From Vicia villosa (lineage: Eukaryota > Streptophyta > Magnoliopsida > Fabales > Fabaceae), in NCBI RefSeq assembly GCF_029867415.1, contig NC_081183.1:56990336-57054335 (forward strand): a stretch of 64,000 bases of DNA. The letters run 5' to 3'. The position numbers and the translations under genes were made by a program. The notes under the pieces were generated by a model. That model was not told the DNA's origin. It searched no databases and saw nothing but the letters and a program-made list of their open reading frames with translations. Below are positions 32,519 through 44,085 of this stretch, piece by piece (the first letter of the stretch is position 1; each line of letters starts with the position of its first letter).

Positions 32519-34319
32519 TGTAACACCCTTCTAAACCCCGCGGCAAATTAAACAAATTTATTCAGAGTACATGAAACAAGGGTGCCACAATTTCAAAATG
32601 AATTAAAACATCATTCAGGCATGTCATGCATTCACTGAGGCAATTCTTATAAATCAAAAACAATTCATGTCAACACAGCGGAAATAGTTCAACAGATTAA
32701 GTTTAACATTTTCAAACCAATCCTTCAACATAAAAACAAACTAGAGTTATCAAAACTTAAACTCTAAACGTTCGCGTCCCCAGTGTTACAACTATCAGAG
32801 CATGACACCTGACGCTAACCAAACAACTGACTCATGAGCTAATCCTCACCAAGTCGAATAGCCGCTATCCTCAATCTGAAAATGACAACATGTAAGGGTG
32901 AGTCTTCATCATAATTAACAAATGTTATAAGGCTATAAGGCAATAACACATCATAGCTGTATTGTTCACCCAATTGTTTCACAAACAGACATTCAGACAA
33001 GTTTTAAAATCACAAAGCAATCAATCAACATCATCAATATTTATAACACTGGAATGCATCCAATCATGTTATAAAAGTCATGCATATGAATGCAACTGAC
33101 ACTATGCATGTGGTACCAACATCATCAAATGGGAATAACCCATGACCGATCCAACATCATCAAGATACGGCCCTACCGGCACAGATTCCACACAATGGGA
33201 ATCATGCCCTTCACTGATCCAACACACCCTTATGGATACAATATCACCAATGAACATGAATGAATGCAAACATATATGAACATACTTATACCATCGTCAA
33301 GTCTATGAGTAACATCGTCAAATACCCATTTCATCATAATCATCATCATCATCAAGCATGTTTACATATATATGCATCATTCAATCACAATCACATCATT
33401 AATCATCACATAGATTATTTAATAAGGTTCGTTTAGCTCAAAACGGCACGCGAAATGGACCAACGGATCAAAAGTTATGCATTTTACAAAATTCAGCATT
33501 TTTCAAAAACCTTCAGTGGTAATCGGTTACCCAAAGGCCAGTAACCGATTACCCTGACTCACGAAACACATCCCCCTGGTTTTTGTATGGGTAATCGGTT
33601 ACCCTGCTTTAAGTAACCGATTACCGACTCCCAGCCAGCAATATTTCCCTTTTTACACTGCAGTAATCGGTTACCCTGCTCCCAGTAACCGGTTACTGCG
33701 TACCTGCAACCCCAAATTCTGCAGAAAACAGCATCCCAACCATTCCCAACTCATTCCAATTACACCAATTTGAATAATAGGAAATGAAATGCACACATAC
33801 CACGAAATACACATCACAATGCATCAATTACACATCAAACAAAGCCATGATCACACGATATCATAGATTTCATACACAAGATCAATTATCATACAATTTG
33901 ATTCAATCCCTAAACCTATCATATGACTCAATTGACCCGAATCCTACATCTATTCAATATTATTAACCCCTAACCCGATAATAGATGATAATCAGAGAAG
34001 TCCCCCCTTACCTTAGTCAAATCCTTGAGTGGGTCTTCTCCCTCTTGGTTCTCTTTCACGTTCTTCAGCTCCTCTTCTCATAACTTCTTGTTTTTCACGT
34101 TCTAACTCTTTTTCCTCTTGTTTTTCCTTATTTCATGAAAACATAAAATTAGAGATGGGCTCCCTTACACTTACACCCCCATATTACTAATCCCACCATA
34201 AGGCCCAACAACTTAACATTTTATATTTCTTTCCACATAATTCCAATAAAATGCTAATCCAAACTAATTAATTTAAAATTAAATTAAACTAATTAAATTA
34301 GAAATTTTGGGATGTTACA
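32519..34319 (-). repeat. 3' LTR of C
   Basis: 1801 bp, near-identical to 38863-40663. In sense it begins TGTAACATCCCAAAATTTC and ends GGGTGTTACA. It contains the three-hairpin GGTAATCGGTTACC array at 33518-33698. A 60-codon frame inside it is not a gene. Confidence 0.95.
33518..33698. repeat. GGTAATCGGTTACC paired-motif array (LTR copy 1)
   Basis: Six copies of GGTAATCGGTTACC or its complement form GTAACCGATTACC, in three pairs (33518/33541, 33590/33612, 33663/33684). Each pair can fold as a 12-13 bp stem with a loop of about 9 nt. The same array is at 39862-40042. Confidence 0.9.
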
Positions 34320-34331
34320 ACTCTCCCCCAC
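34320..34331 (-). other. Polypurine tract of C
   Basis: In sense, GTGGGGGAGAGT ends directly at the 3' LTR start (34319), as expected for the plus-strand primer. Confidence 0.8.
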
Positions 34332-34361
34332 TAAAAGAGTTTTCGTCCTCGAAAACATACC

Positions 34362-35717
34362 TCAAGCAAAGAGTTCCGGATAGGAATCTTTCATCTGGCT
34401 TTCCAACTCCCAGGTGACATTCCCCTCAGCCGGTCCTCCCCAAGCTACTCTAACCAAGGCTATTTCCTTGCCACGCAACTGTTTCAGCTTCCGATCTTCA
34501 ATCCTTACAGGTAAGGTTTCAACGGTCAAGTTATCTTTCACCTGCACATCATCTACTTGAATCACATGGGATGGATCCGCAACGTACTTCCTCAATTGTG
34601 ATACATAAAATACGTCATGCAAATTTGCAAGCATTGGCGGCAAAGCAATATGATAAGCTACTTCTCCCACTTTTTCGGAAACTTGGAAAGGTCCAATAAA
34701 ACGCGGAGTCAACTTCTTCGACTTCAACGCCCTACCAATTCCTGTCATAGGAGTAACTCTCATAAACACATGGTCTCCCTCTTGAAACTCAAGTGTTTTC
34801 CTCCTCTTGTCAAGGTAACTCTTTTGACGACTCTGAGACGCTTTCATCTTCTCTTGAATCATCTTAATCTTTTCCGTAGTTTGTTGTACAATTTCCGGTC
34901 CAATCACAACACTCTCACCGGACTCATACCAACATAAAGGCGTCCTACACCTCCGACCATACAAAGCTTCAAACGGAGCCATACCGATACTCGAATGAAA
35001 ACTGTTGTTGTAGGTAAACTCAATCAAAGGCAGATAACTATCCCAAGCACCTCCTTTTTCTAGTACACAAGCACGTAACAAATCTTCTAACGACTGAATT
35101 GTCCTCTCAGTCTGTCCATCTGTCTGCGGATGATAAGCAGAACTCAATCTCAGCTTAGTACCCAAAGCCTTCTGCAAACCTTCCCATAACTTCGACGTGA
35201 ATCTCGGATCTCTGTCTGACACGATACTCGAAGGAATACCATGTAGGCTAACTATCTTCTCAATATACAATTGAGCCAACTTTTCCATCGGATAATCCAT
35301 CCTCACTGGTATGAAATGTGCAGACTTCGTCAACCTGTCCACAACAACCCAGATAGCTTCACAATTCTTAACGGTCCTCGGTAACCCAGAAACAAAATCC
35401 ATTGATATGCTATCCCACTTCCACTCGGGAATAAACATCGGTTGCATGAATCCATATGGCTTCTGATGTTCAACCTTTGACTTCTGACACGTCAAACAAG
35501 AGAATACAAATTCAGCAATTTCCTTCTTCATTCCAGGCCACCAAAACAGCTTTTTCAAATCATGATACATCTTGGTAGCACCAGTATGAATACTCAATCC
35601 ACTACGGTGTCCTTCTTCTAGAATACTCTTCCGGAGTTCAGCAAGATCAGGAACACAAACCCTGTCTCCAAACCTCAATATACCATTCTCGTCAACTCTG
35701 AATTCACCTCCTTTACC
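34362..35717 (-). pseudogene. pol: Chromovirus C integrase with chromodomain-like tail
   Basis: In frame with the RT segment but separated from it by a TAA stop at 35720-35718. Zinc region: GHRSGLSIHTGATKMYHDLKK and FSCLTC, a HHCC-type motif. Core: MDFVSGLP with first Asp, IVSDRDPRF with second Asp, HPQTDGQTER with the Glu. GPFQVSEKVGEVAYHIALPP follows. The tail RGKEIALVRVAWGG...TWELESQMKDSYPELF matches the chromodomain-like end of Tekay integrases, thought to guide insertion into heterochromatin. All DDE residues are present. The stop is the only obvious defect in this part. Confidence 0.9.
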
Positions 35718-37195
35718 TTAATTAATCGAAGTCAACTTATCGATCAACTCAACATCAGCTTTTTGACCCTCTCTGATCTCTTCAAGAATACCACTGGTCA
35801 GCTTCAGCATACCCAATTTAATACTAGTAGTAGTACCTTCGCATACCAAACTCAAATCTCGGAATTGTTCAATTAAATCCAATTCTCTAACCATTAGCAT
35901 AGACATATGCAAAGTTTTCCTGCTCAATGCGTCAGCAACTACGTTTGCCTTACCAGGATGGTAATTCAAACCAAAATCATAGTCCTTCAAGAATTCTAAC
36001 CACCTCCTCTGTCTCATATTCAGCTCTTTCTGGTCAAAGAGATACTTCAGGCTCTTGTGGTCACTGAACACCTCGAACCTCGAACCATACAAATAATGTC
36101 GCCACAATTTCAAGACAAAAACCATAGCTGCCAGCTCTAAATCATGAGTCGGATAATTCCTTTCATGCACCTTAAGTTGTCTCGAAGCATATGCGACCAC
36201 TTGTTGATTCTGCATCAGTACACCACCTAAACCCATCAGCGAAGCATCGCAATAAACAACAAAGGATTCTGCCGGATTCGGCAAAATTAAGATAGGAGCA
36301 CTTGTCAGCCTCTTCTTCAACGCTTGGAGTCCCTCTTCGCATTTTGCATCCCAGATAAAAGTCTGACCCTTCCTGGTCAATTTAGTTAACGGCAATGCTA
36401 ACTTTGAAAAGTCTTCTATAAACTTTCTGTAGTAACCTGCAAGACCAAGAAAACTACGAATTTCCGACACTGATTTCGGAGCTTCCCACTGAGATACCGC
36501 TTCTATCTTCGTAGGATCAACAACAATACCATTCTTAGAAATCACATGTCCAAGGAAACTAACCTCATTCAACCAAAATTCGCACTTTGACAATTTTGCG
36601 AAAAGTTTCTTCTCCTTCAATAATTCTAACACAGTTCTGAGATGTTCTGCATGCTCTTCTTCGTTCTTGGAGTATATCAAAATATCATCTATAAATACTA
36701 CCACAAATTTATCAAGATAAGGATGGAAGATTCTATTCATGTACTCCATAAAAACACCAGGTGCATTCGTAACTCCAAATGGCATCACCGAATATTCATA
36801 ATGCCCATACCTTGTTCTAAACGCCGTCTTCTGAATGTCATCTTCTTTCACTCGAATCTGGTGATATCCAGACCTCAAATCAATTTTACTAAACACGCAA
36901 GCTCCAACCAACGGATCCATCAAGTCATCAATCCTCGGCAACGGATACTGATTCTTGATAGTAACTTTGTTTAATTGTCGGTAGTCTACAGATAGTCTCA
37001 TAGAACCCTCTTTCTTCTTTACCAACAATACCGGTGCACCCCACGGAGAAACACTCGGACGAATGAATTTCTTCTCAAGCAACTCCTCTAATTGCTTCTT
37101 CAACTCGGCCAACTCTGATGGTGACATACGATATGGTGCCATCGACACTGGACTAGTTCCCGGAATCAATTCGATAGTAACTCTACTTCTCTTTC
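35718..37195 (-). pseudogene. pol: Chromovirus C reverse transcriptase and RNase H
   Basis: Open from about 37190 to the TAA at 35718. [22 protein letters not shown], then [15 protein letters not shown] and [10 protein letters not shown] with both catalytic Asp. RNase [18 protein letters not shown] and [20 protein letters not shown], then [10 protein letters not shown]. It is out of frame with gag-pro because one base is missing near 37190 (between EREVE and the IPGTSP motif). The terminal stop probably arose from CAA to TAA. Confidence 0.92.
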
Positions 37196-38728
37196 CGGTG
37201 GTAAGTCATTCACATCTTCAGGAAAAACTTCCGGAAATTCACACACTACTGGTAATTCACTACGCACCACCTTCTCTTTCAGGTCCATCATTGCGAACAA
37301 CATGAACACTGCCGCACCGTCCTTAATGGCTTCTTTCACTTGTCTAGCCGTCATGTTCAGATCATCAGTATTAACAGCTTCGGGAAAGATTACCGTCTTC
37401 GTAAAACAGTTTATATGAACACGGTTGAATTCCAACCAGTTCATTCCCAGGATGACATCGAGTTGTTTCAATGGAAGACACACTAAGTCCATTCCAAATT
37501 CTCTACCAAAAACATCAACAGGACAATTCAAACAAGCAGATGAAGTAGTTACTGAACCCGACGCAGGAGTGTCAATAACCATGCTTCCATTTATTTCAGA
37601 TATTTCTAAATTCAACCTTTTAGCGCAATCCAAGGAAATAAAAGAATGAGTTGCTTCAGTATCAATAATTGCAACCAAAGGTGTGCCATGAATGAAACAC
37701 GTACCTTTAATTAATCTATCCTCTGGAGTAGTCTCTGTCCCAGTCAAGGCAAAAACTTTTCCTCCAGCTTGATTCTTCTTCGGTTTAGGACACTGTGGGC
37801 TAATGTGGCCCTCTTCACCACAATTGTAACAAGTCACAGTCTTCTTCTTACAATCAGCGGCAACATGACCCACCTCTTCACACTTGAAGCACTTCTTCTG
37901 GTTCAGCTTGCACTCATTCCTACAGCGACCGACCTCACCATAGGTATAGCACCTGACAAAAGCACTGGAGTCTCCCCCACTAGGCCTCTTCCAACCACCA
38001 ATCTTTGGATTACCTCTACCATACGGTTTTCCTTTTTCCATAGGCCTCTTACCCTTCCTGTCAACTAACTCGCGAGAGTGAGATGACTTCAGCTTAAGGT
38101 TATCTTCTTCAAAGATCCTGCTACAGTCTACCAAATCAACAAATCTCCGAATCCTCTGGTACCTGATTCCCTGCTTAATCTCATTACGGAGACCGTTCTC
38201 AAATTTGATGCACTTCGAGAATTCACTAGCTTCATCATTGTTGTAGTGAACGTAGTACTTGGCCAACTCAACAAACTTCAAAGCATATTCTGGCACTGTC
38301 ATATTACCTTGAACCAACTCCAGAAATTCAATTTCCTTTCGGCCTCGCACGTCCTCAGGAAAGTACCTTCTCAAAAACTCTCTTTTGAACACAGGCCAAG
38401 AAATACCCACATCATCAGCCTCTAGTTCAGCTCTGGTCGCCATCCACCAGTCATCAGCTTCTTCGGATAACATATGCGTACCATACCTCACCTTCAGATT
38501 TTCAGCACAATCAATGACTCTGAAAATCCGTTCGATCTCTTTCAGCCACTTCTGAGCACCTTCAGGATCATGCGTACCCTTGAACAACGGAGGATTGTTC
38601 CTCTGAAAATTCCCCAGTTGCCTGTCAGCACCGATCCCTGCCCCTCCAGCATTTCCTCCCAGCACACCAGCAATCATGCCCAGAGCCTCAGCGATAGCAT
38701 CATCGTTTCTTCCTCCTCTTCCAGCCAT
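37166..38728 (-). pseudogene. gag-pro: Chromovirus C Gag-protease
   Basis: 520-residue frame from MAGRGGRNDD. Gag domain at about 50-200 (PLFKGTHDPEGAQKWLKEIE). Two good zinc knuckles near 280-315 (CFKCEEVGHVAADC and CYNCGEEGHISPQC) follow a degenerate first one (CYTYGEVGRCRNEC). In the protease the active site reads IIDTEATHSFIS: Asp 356 and Thr are kept but the invariant Gly is Glu (residue 358, codon 37657-37655, GGA to GAA type change), which should abolish activity. The frame ends at 37166 because of a 1-nt deletion near 37190. Confidence 0.9.
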
Positions 38729-38846
38729 TGCTCTTCTTAAATCACAATTAATTTAATTCAGAACAAAAGTAACGACAAGTCAGTTAGTACGAGTCGCATA
38801 CACAGGAAAGACAGACACTAAGACTCTGGTCACAACGACCGACTAT

Positions 38847-38858
38847 GCTCTGATTCCA
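38847..38858 (-). other. Primer binding site of C
   Basis: In sense, TGGAATCAGAGC four bases after the 5' LTR. It differs by one base from TGGTATCAGAGC, the usual initiator-Met tRNA primer site. Confidence 0.85.
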
Positions 38859-38862
38859 CTAT

Positions 38863-40663
38863 TGTAACACCCTTCTAAACCCCGCGGCAAATTAAACAAA
38901 TTTATTCAGAGTACATGAAACAAGGGTGCCACAATTTCAAAATGAATTAAAACATCATTCAGGCATGTCATGCATTCACTGAGGCAATTCTTATAAATCA
39001 AAAACAATTCATGTCAACACAGCGGAAATAGTTCAACAGATTAAGTTTAACATTTTCAAACCAATCCTTCAACATAAAAACAAACTAGAGTTATCAAAAC
39101 TTAAACTCTAAACGTTCGCGTCCCCAGTGTTACAACTATCAGAGCATGACACCTGACGCTAACCAAACAACTGACTCATGAGCTAATCCTCACCGAGTCG
39201 AATAGCCGCTATCCTCAATCTGAAAATGACAACATGTAAGGGTGAGTCTTCATCATAATTAACAAATGTTATAAGGCTATAAGGCAATAACACATCATAG
39301 CTGTATTGTTCACCCAATTGTTTCACAAACAGACATTCAGACAAGTTTTAAAATCACAAAGCAATCAATCAACATCATCAATATTTATAACACTGGAATG
39401 CATCCAATCATGTTATAAAAGTCATGCATATGAATGCAACTGACACTATGCATGTGGTACCAACATCATCAAATGGGAATAACCCATGACCGATCCAACA
39501 TCATCAAGATACGGCCCTACCGGCACAGATTCCACACAATGGGAATCATGCCCTTCACTGATCCAACACACCCTTATGGATACAGTATCACCAATGAACA
39601 TGAATGAATGCAAACATATATGAACATACTTATACCATCGTCAAGTCTATGAGTAACATCGTCAAATACCCATTTCATCATAATCATCATCATCATCAAG
39701 CATGTTTACATATATATGCATCATTCAATCACAATCACATCATTAATCATCACATAGATTATTTAATAAGGTTCGTTTAGCTCAAAACGGCACGCGAAAC
39801 GGACCAACGGATCAAAAGTCATGCATTTTACAAAATTCAGCATTTTTCAAAAACCTTCAGTGGTAATCGGTTACCCAAAGGCCAGTAACCGGTTACCCTG
39901 ACTCACGAAACACATCCCCCTGGTTTTTGTATGGGTAATCGGTTACCCTGCTTTCAGTAACCGATTACCGACTCCCAGCCAGCAATATTTCCCTTTTTAC
40001 ACTGCAGTAATCGGTTACCCTGCTCCCAGTAACCGGTTACTGCGTACCTGCAACCCCAAATTCTGCAGAAAACAGCATCCCAACCATTCCCAACTCATTC
40101 CAATTACACCAATTTGAATAATAGGAAATGAAATGCACACATACCACGAAATACACATCACAATGCATCAATTACACATCAAACAAAGCCATGATCACAC
40201 GATATCATAGATTTCATACACAAGATCAATTATCATACAATTTGATTCAATCCCTAAACCAATCATATGACTCAATTGACCCGAATCCTACATCTATTCA
40301 ATATTATTAACCCCTAACCCGATAATAGATGATAATCAGAGAAGTCCCCCCATACCTTAGTCAAATCCTTGAGTGGGTCTTCTCCCTCTTGGTTCTCTTT
40401 CACGTTCTTCAGCTCCTCTTCTCACAACTTCTTGTTTTTCACGTTCTAACTCTTTTTCCTCTTGTTTTTCCTTATTTCATGAAAACATAAAATTAGAGAT
40501 GGGCTCCCTTACACTTACACCCCCATATTACTAATCCCACCATAAGGCCCAACAACTTAACATTTTATATTTCTTTCCACATAATTCCAATAAAATGCTA
40601 ATCCAAATTAATTAATTTAAAATTAAATTAAACTAATTAAATTAGAAATTTTGGGATGTTACA
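38863..40663 (-). repeat. 5' LTR of C
   Basis: 1801 bp, ends ...ATGTTACA at 40663 (sense start) and TGTAACACCC at 38863. It carries the second copy of the paired-motif array at 39862-40042, with one motif reading GTAACCGGTTACC instead of GTAACCGATTACC. Confidence 0.95.
39862..40042. repeat. GGTAATCGGTTACC paired-motif array (LTR copy 2)
   Basis: Same three motif pairs as in the other LTR of C, offset by 6344 bp. In sense this lies about 620-800 nt from the LTR start. Confidence 0.9.
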
Positions 40664-40668
40664 ACGCG
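40664..40668. repeat. Target site duplication of C, right copy
   Basis: ACGCG directly after the LTR end ACA at 40663. Confidence 0.92.
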
Positions 40669-40737
40669 CGTGTGGTGATAGCAAACTGGCTTCAAGGCAA
40701 TTCATATATTGCTCAAGTGTATAGGAGCAAAAAGAAA

Positions 40738-40835
40738 ATAAAATCAAAAGGTCTGAGGCGAGGGGGATTCGAACCCCAGACCTTGGGCATGAGGAGACTA
40801 AGAGCGCATGTGAGGCCACTAGGGCAAACGATGAA
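40738..40835 (-). other. tRNA-like module E2 in LTR E
   Basis: In LTR sense: A-box-like TGCCCTAGTGG (40826-40816), perfect B box GGTTCGAATCC (40775-40765) inside a T-arm-like GGGGTTCGAATCCCC, then TTTT runs (40750-40738). An 8-bp inverted repeat AAGGTCTG/CAGACCTT (40748-40755, 40777-40784) encloses the B box and ends at the T-run. I do not call it a tRNA gene: acceptor and anticodon arms are not convincing. Confidence 0.6.
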
Positions 40836-43329
40836 TTCGTTTGTAAAACACAAACCATTCAAAATAAAATAAACTTGGCCCTCAGATTTGAAATTTGCGC
40901 GCCACCACCATTGTCATCTTCTTCCTCAAGCTCCAACAATTTGAATTTCTGAACTCTCTCAATTCTCAACCATTTGCAACGGTATAAAGACCAAACTTGC
41001 TCTAAATTCCCTCACGATTCTAGATATGTAACTATTATGAATTTATATTAACTATATCTACTGAATTATCTAAAATACGTGAAGAACCCTAAAATTTGGA
41101 ATTCAAATTAAATGACTATACTGAAGCATAAATGACTGATGATAGAGGGTTTTTAATCCTCTTATGATGCTGAATAGAATGGTGTTGAGTTTTAGCCAGA
41201 AAGATACACGAATCAAAGAGGTGGAGTTGAGAAACTTACCTCTGAAAATGAAGGTCGTGAGGATGTTAGAGAGCACCTGGGCTTGTATGAATGATCCCAA
41301 AAGCTTCCTTGTGACTCAGTGATGCTAACTGGATGTTTATTGTAACTTCAATTCTCCTGAATTGCTCTATGGACCTCCCTCGATTTGAGCTTCAAGTGAA
41401 CATGGAGAGTGATGATTCTTGAGTTACAGACGAGCTGCAACCATCTGGATAGCTCCACTACCTTCTATGGAACGTGCCTGGATGCTTGGCTTTGTTGGAA
41501 ACCTTCTGAATTGCTCTATGGACCTCCAACTGCAACAGCTTCAAAGTGAGAGCAACAATGGCGTTCCTCCACTTACAGAAGTGATCCAGGTGCTTGGATC
41601 ACCTCAAATGAACCTCTTTGAGATGTTAGAATGCTTGCTTTCCAAAAATAAGCTCTGGTTTGAAGAAAACGATTCTTCTTGCCAAAGAACTTTGAAAAAC
41701 AATAAGCATGAGAAGAGAAAGAGAAAGCAAGGAATATGGTTGCTTTGGTGTGTTTTTCTACTGAGGTATGCTCTCCTATTTATAGGCAAATGATTCAATA
41801 CTGATTGAGAGAGTGAGCTTGCTTAGTGAAGTGAATTTGGTTTCTTAGCCATGAAGAAATTTCAAAGAATATCCAAGTGTGATCATTGCATTTTCGAGCC
41901 AGCTCCCTATCCATTGATTCTATCTGATCTTAGGGAACATTTCAGATACAAAGTGAGCTCTAATTGGTTGGTGAGAAGATTCCTTGGGTGATTCATCAAT
42001 TGGCCATAAATTCTCAAATGTAATCATTACATAATCACATGTTCTTGTTTTAGGAATCTTCCTCAATTATCATGGCATGGTGAAAATTAATGCATGGCAT
42101 GTTTTCAGATGTGTTATGGGTCGTGTAGCATCCATAATTGAGGTCATGTGCTTAAAATTGCAAAGTTAAAAAATGATGCATGACCTATAATTTCACTTCA
42201 TGAGGCCAACTTTGAACAAGCATAACTCCTAGCTCAAAATGAATTTGGAGAAGGTTGAACACAATTTGGAAAGCCCTAAACATCTACTTCAAATCATTAG
42301 TTTGGAGTTTCTTCAGAATCCTTTGGCAAATTTGTGAAAAATGAGGCCAAAGTTGGAAGAAAACTAGGTTAAAACACTTAGAAAATTTTCTAAGTGTTTA
42401 TGACTAAAACTTCAAAATTTCCAAAACTCTTAAATGATTGATCTTTTGAAAAAAGTTCCATTGTAAGATGTTGTTTTATTTTGCAAGATCTACAACTTTC
42501 ATGTTGGAAGTTTTTTGAGTTGTGTAGGTGAAATTTTGAGTTCCCACAATGCCCTCGAAAACCCTAATTCCCGACTTTTTGCTCCTTGAAGATTCTTCTT
42601 GAATTTCTTTGGTCAAATGACTTTAATATCCATATATTGATGATATTGATCCTTGAAAGTCATGGTTTGACCAAAAATCTTAAAAGTCAAAGGTGATCCC
42701 ATACAGTTGACTTTTTCCAGATAAGGTGAGATTTGGACTTTTGTGTAGAATCAAGATCTTCTCCTCAAATGAGTTATGTAAATGGGTTATATTGAGGTGG
42801 TAAAAGTTCTTGAATCATGTCTTGAGTTTTGGATCCATGCCTCTGATTAAAAGTCAACTATCCTGGTGAATTAGGTCAAAAACCCTAATTGTCGACAGAT
42901 GAAAATGATGACTGTAGACTTTGAATTGAGGTGTAATGTCCAGTGGATCTTGTTATATGAGCTATTTGAATATGATAGATGTCTTTGAATGATCCCCTGG
43001 GGCTTTTTAGGGTTTCCCAAAGGTGATCCCTGATTTTAGTCCTCGATAGGCTCAAAACCCTAGTCTGGTGACCTGAGTAAATCTGTATTCAGAGGATTGG
43101 GTATCTAATCAATCATAGGTGAGAAAATGAAGCTCTTGAGTCCTATGATTATGTTAGAGACTAATCCCTCTATTGATTGATCCTTTGCCTGAGTTTTCTT
43201 GTCTTTGAACATCCTTGATTAAATGCCAGATGAAGAAGTGACTGCTTTGGGCACTAGTTTTGACCTGATGAAAATCCTGAAGATATGTCATCTCAGGGGG
43301 GTCAAAAATTAGGGTATGACAGATGCCCC

Positions 43330-43402
43330 TATTTAAGTTTCTTTTATCTGGAGGGAGAGAGATTGATATCTCGATCTCTCCTGCGTGAAAGAGACTTAAA
43401 TA
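43330..43402 (-). repeat. Large hairpin next to the E polypurine tract
   Basis: ATTTAAGTTTCTTT-type arm (43330-43344) pairs with 43388-43402 over 15 positions, including one G-T wobble. An inner stem GAGAGAT (43357-43363) pairs with ATCTCTC (43374-43380). Confidence 0.85.
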
Positions 43403-43691
43403 TCAAAGAATGCCCGAATTTTAGGCGCTCCTGAGATGTTGTAATTGACAAAATCCTTGCATGACTTGATCCCGTTGTCGCACTTGGCGGGGGATGAGGA
43501 GACAAACTCCTGTAGAAATACTTGATGTGGACTCTGGTAAATGGATGGCAGTGTAGGATGCGCAATCCATCTTCTTAACTAAGTGTTGACACTTAGAAAA
43601 AGGTAAACAACCTCTCCCTTGTTTCGGATGTCCATATCTCGAAAATGGTCTCAGTCATGTTTGGACAATATCTCAGATAAAGAGAAAAATC

Positions 43692-43999
43692 TCCAAAGAT
43701 TTGTTTCCTCATCAAACTTCTCATCAGCACTTGGAGATGAGATGCCATTTGATGGTAGTAGAGAAACTTCAAAGGTTTGTTTCCTCATCAAACTTCTCAT
43801 CAGCACTTGGAGATGAGACGCCATTTGATGGTAGTAGAGAAACTTCAAAGGTTTGTTTCCTCATCAAACTTCTCATCAGCACTTGGAGATGAGACGCCAT
43901 TTGATGGTAGTAAAGAAACTTCAAAGGTTTGTTTCCTCATCAAACTTCTCATCAGCACTTGGAGATGAGACGCCATTTGATGGTAGTAGAGAAACTTCA
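43692..43999 (-). repeat. 76-bp tandem repeat, four copies
   Basis: Four nearly identical 76-bp units. Each folds as a two-tier hairpin: CATCAAA (43710-43716 in unit 1) with TTTGATG (43748-43754), and inside CTCATC (43720-43725) with GATGAG (43736-43741). The core CAAACT...CGCCATTTG is shared with the following array. Repeated 60-65 codon frames here are by-products. Confidence 0.92.
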
Positions 44000-44085
44000 C
44001 CATCTTTCCTTTTGACTTGACGTCTTGAAAGAATGTCATATGGCCTCATGATCTTTTGAGGGGCTAATGACTTTGCTTGAAAGCG

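Larger units (their letters stand above)
32519..40663 (-). mobile_element. Complete Tekay-type chromovirus C (8145 bp)
   Basis: Ty3/gypsy element with two LTRs of exactly 1801 bp (32519-34319 and 38863-40663), TG...CA ends and a 5-bp target duplication ACGCG. Minus-strand order is 5' LTR, PBS, gag-pro, RT-RNase H, integrase with chromodomain-like tail, polypurine tract, 3' LTR. By eye I count ten substitutions and no indel between the LTRs (about 0.55%), so the insertion is recent. Three coding lesions (protease Gly to Glu, a 1-nt deletion, a stop before integrase) show it is not autonomous now. Confidence 0.95.
40664..43321 (-). repeat. LTR of Ogre E, 5' portion
   Basis: In sense it begins TGTCATACCCTAATTTTTG at 43321 and runs to the C insertion. 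Together with 29290-32518 it makes an LTR of about 5.9 kb, longer than A or B. It is A/T-rich and matches LTR A over long stretches (for example CATGTTGGAAG near 42500 and GAACCCTAA near 41090). It holds a second tRNA-like module (E2). A 124-codon plus-strand frame at 41419-41793 is antisense and unsupported. Confidence 0.85.

Noticed and set aside
33784..33966. 60-codon ORF found twice (also 40128-40310)
   Set aside because: Both copies lie in the two LTRs of C and are repeated because the LTRs are; composition is A/T-rich non-coding.
40738..40835. A functional tRNA gene
   Set aside because: A and B boxes and T-run are good, but I could not draw convincing acceptor and anticodon arms by eye; kept only as a tRNA-like module.
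41419..41793. 124-codon plus-strand ORF in LTR E
   Set aside because: Antisense to the LTR, not preserved at the matching places in LTRs A and B, and contains an internal direct repeat.
43692..43999. CRISPR-like array (regular 76-bp repeats)
   Set aside because: The whole 76-bp unit is repeated with no unique spacers, there are no cas genes, and the context is a plant retrotransposon.
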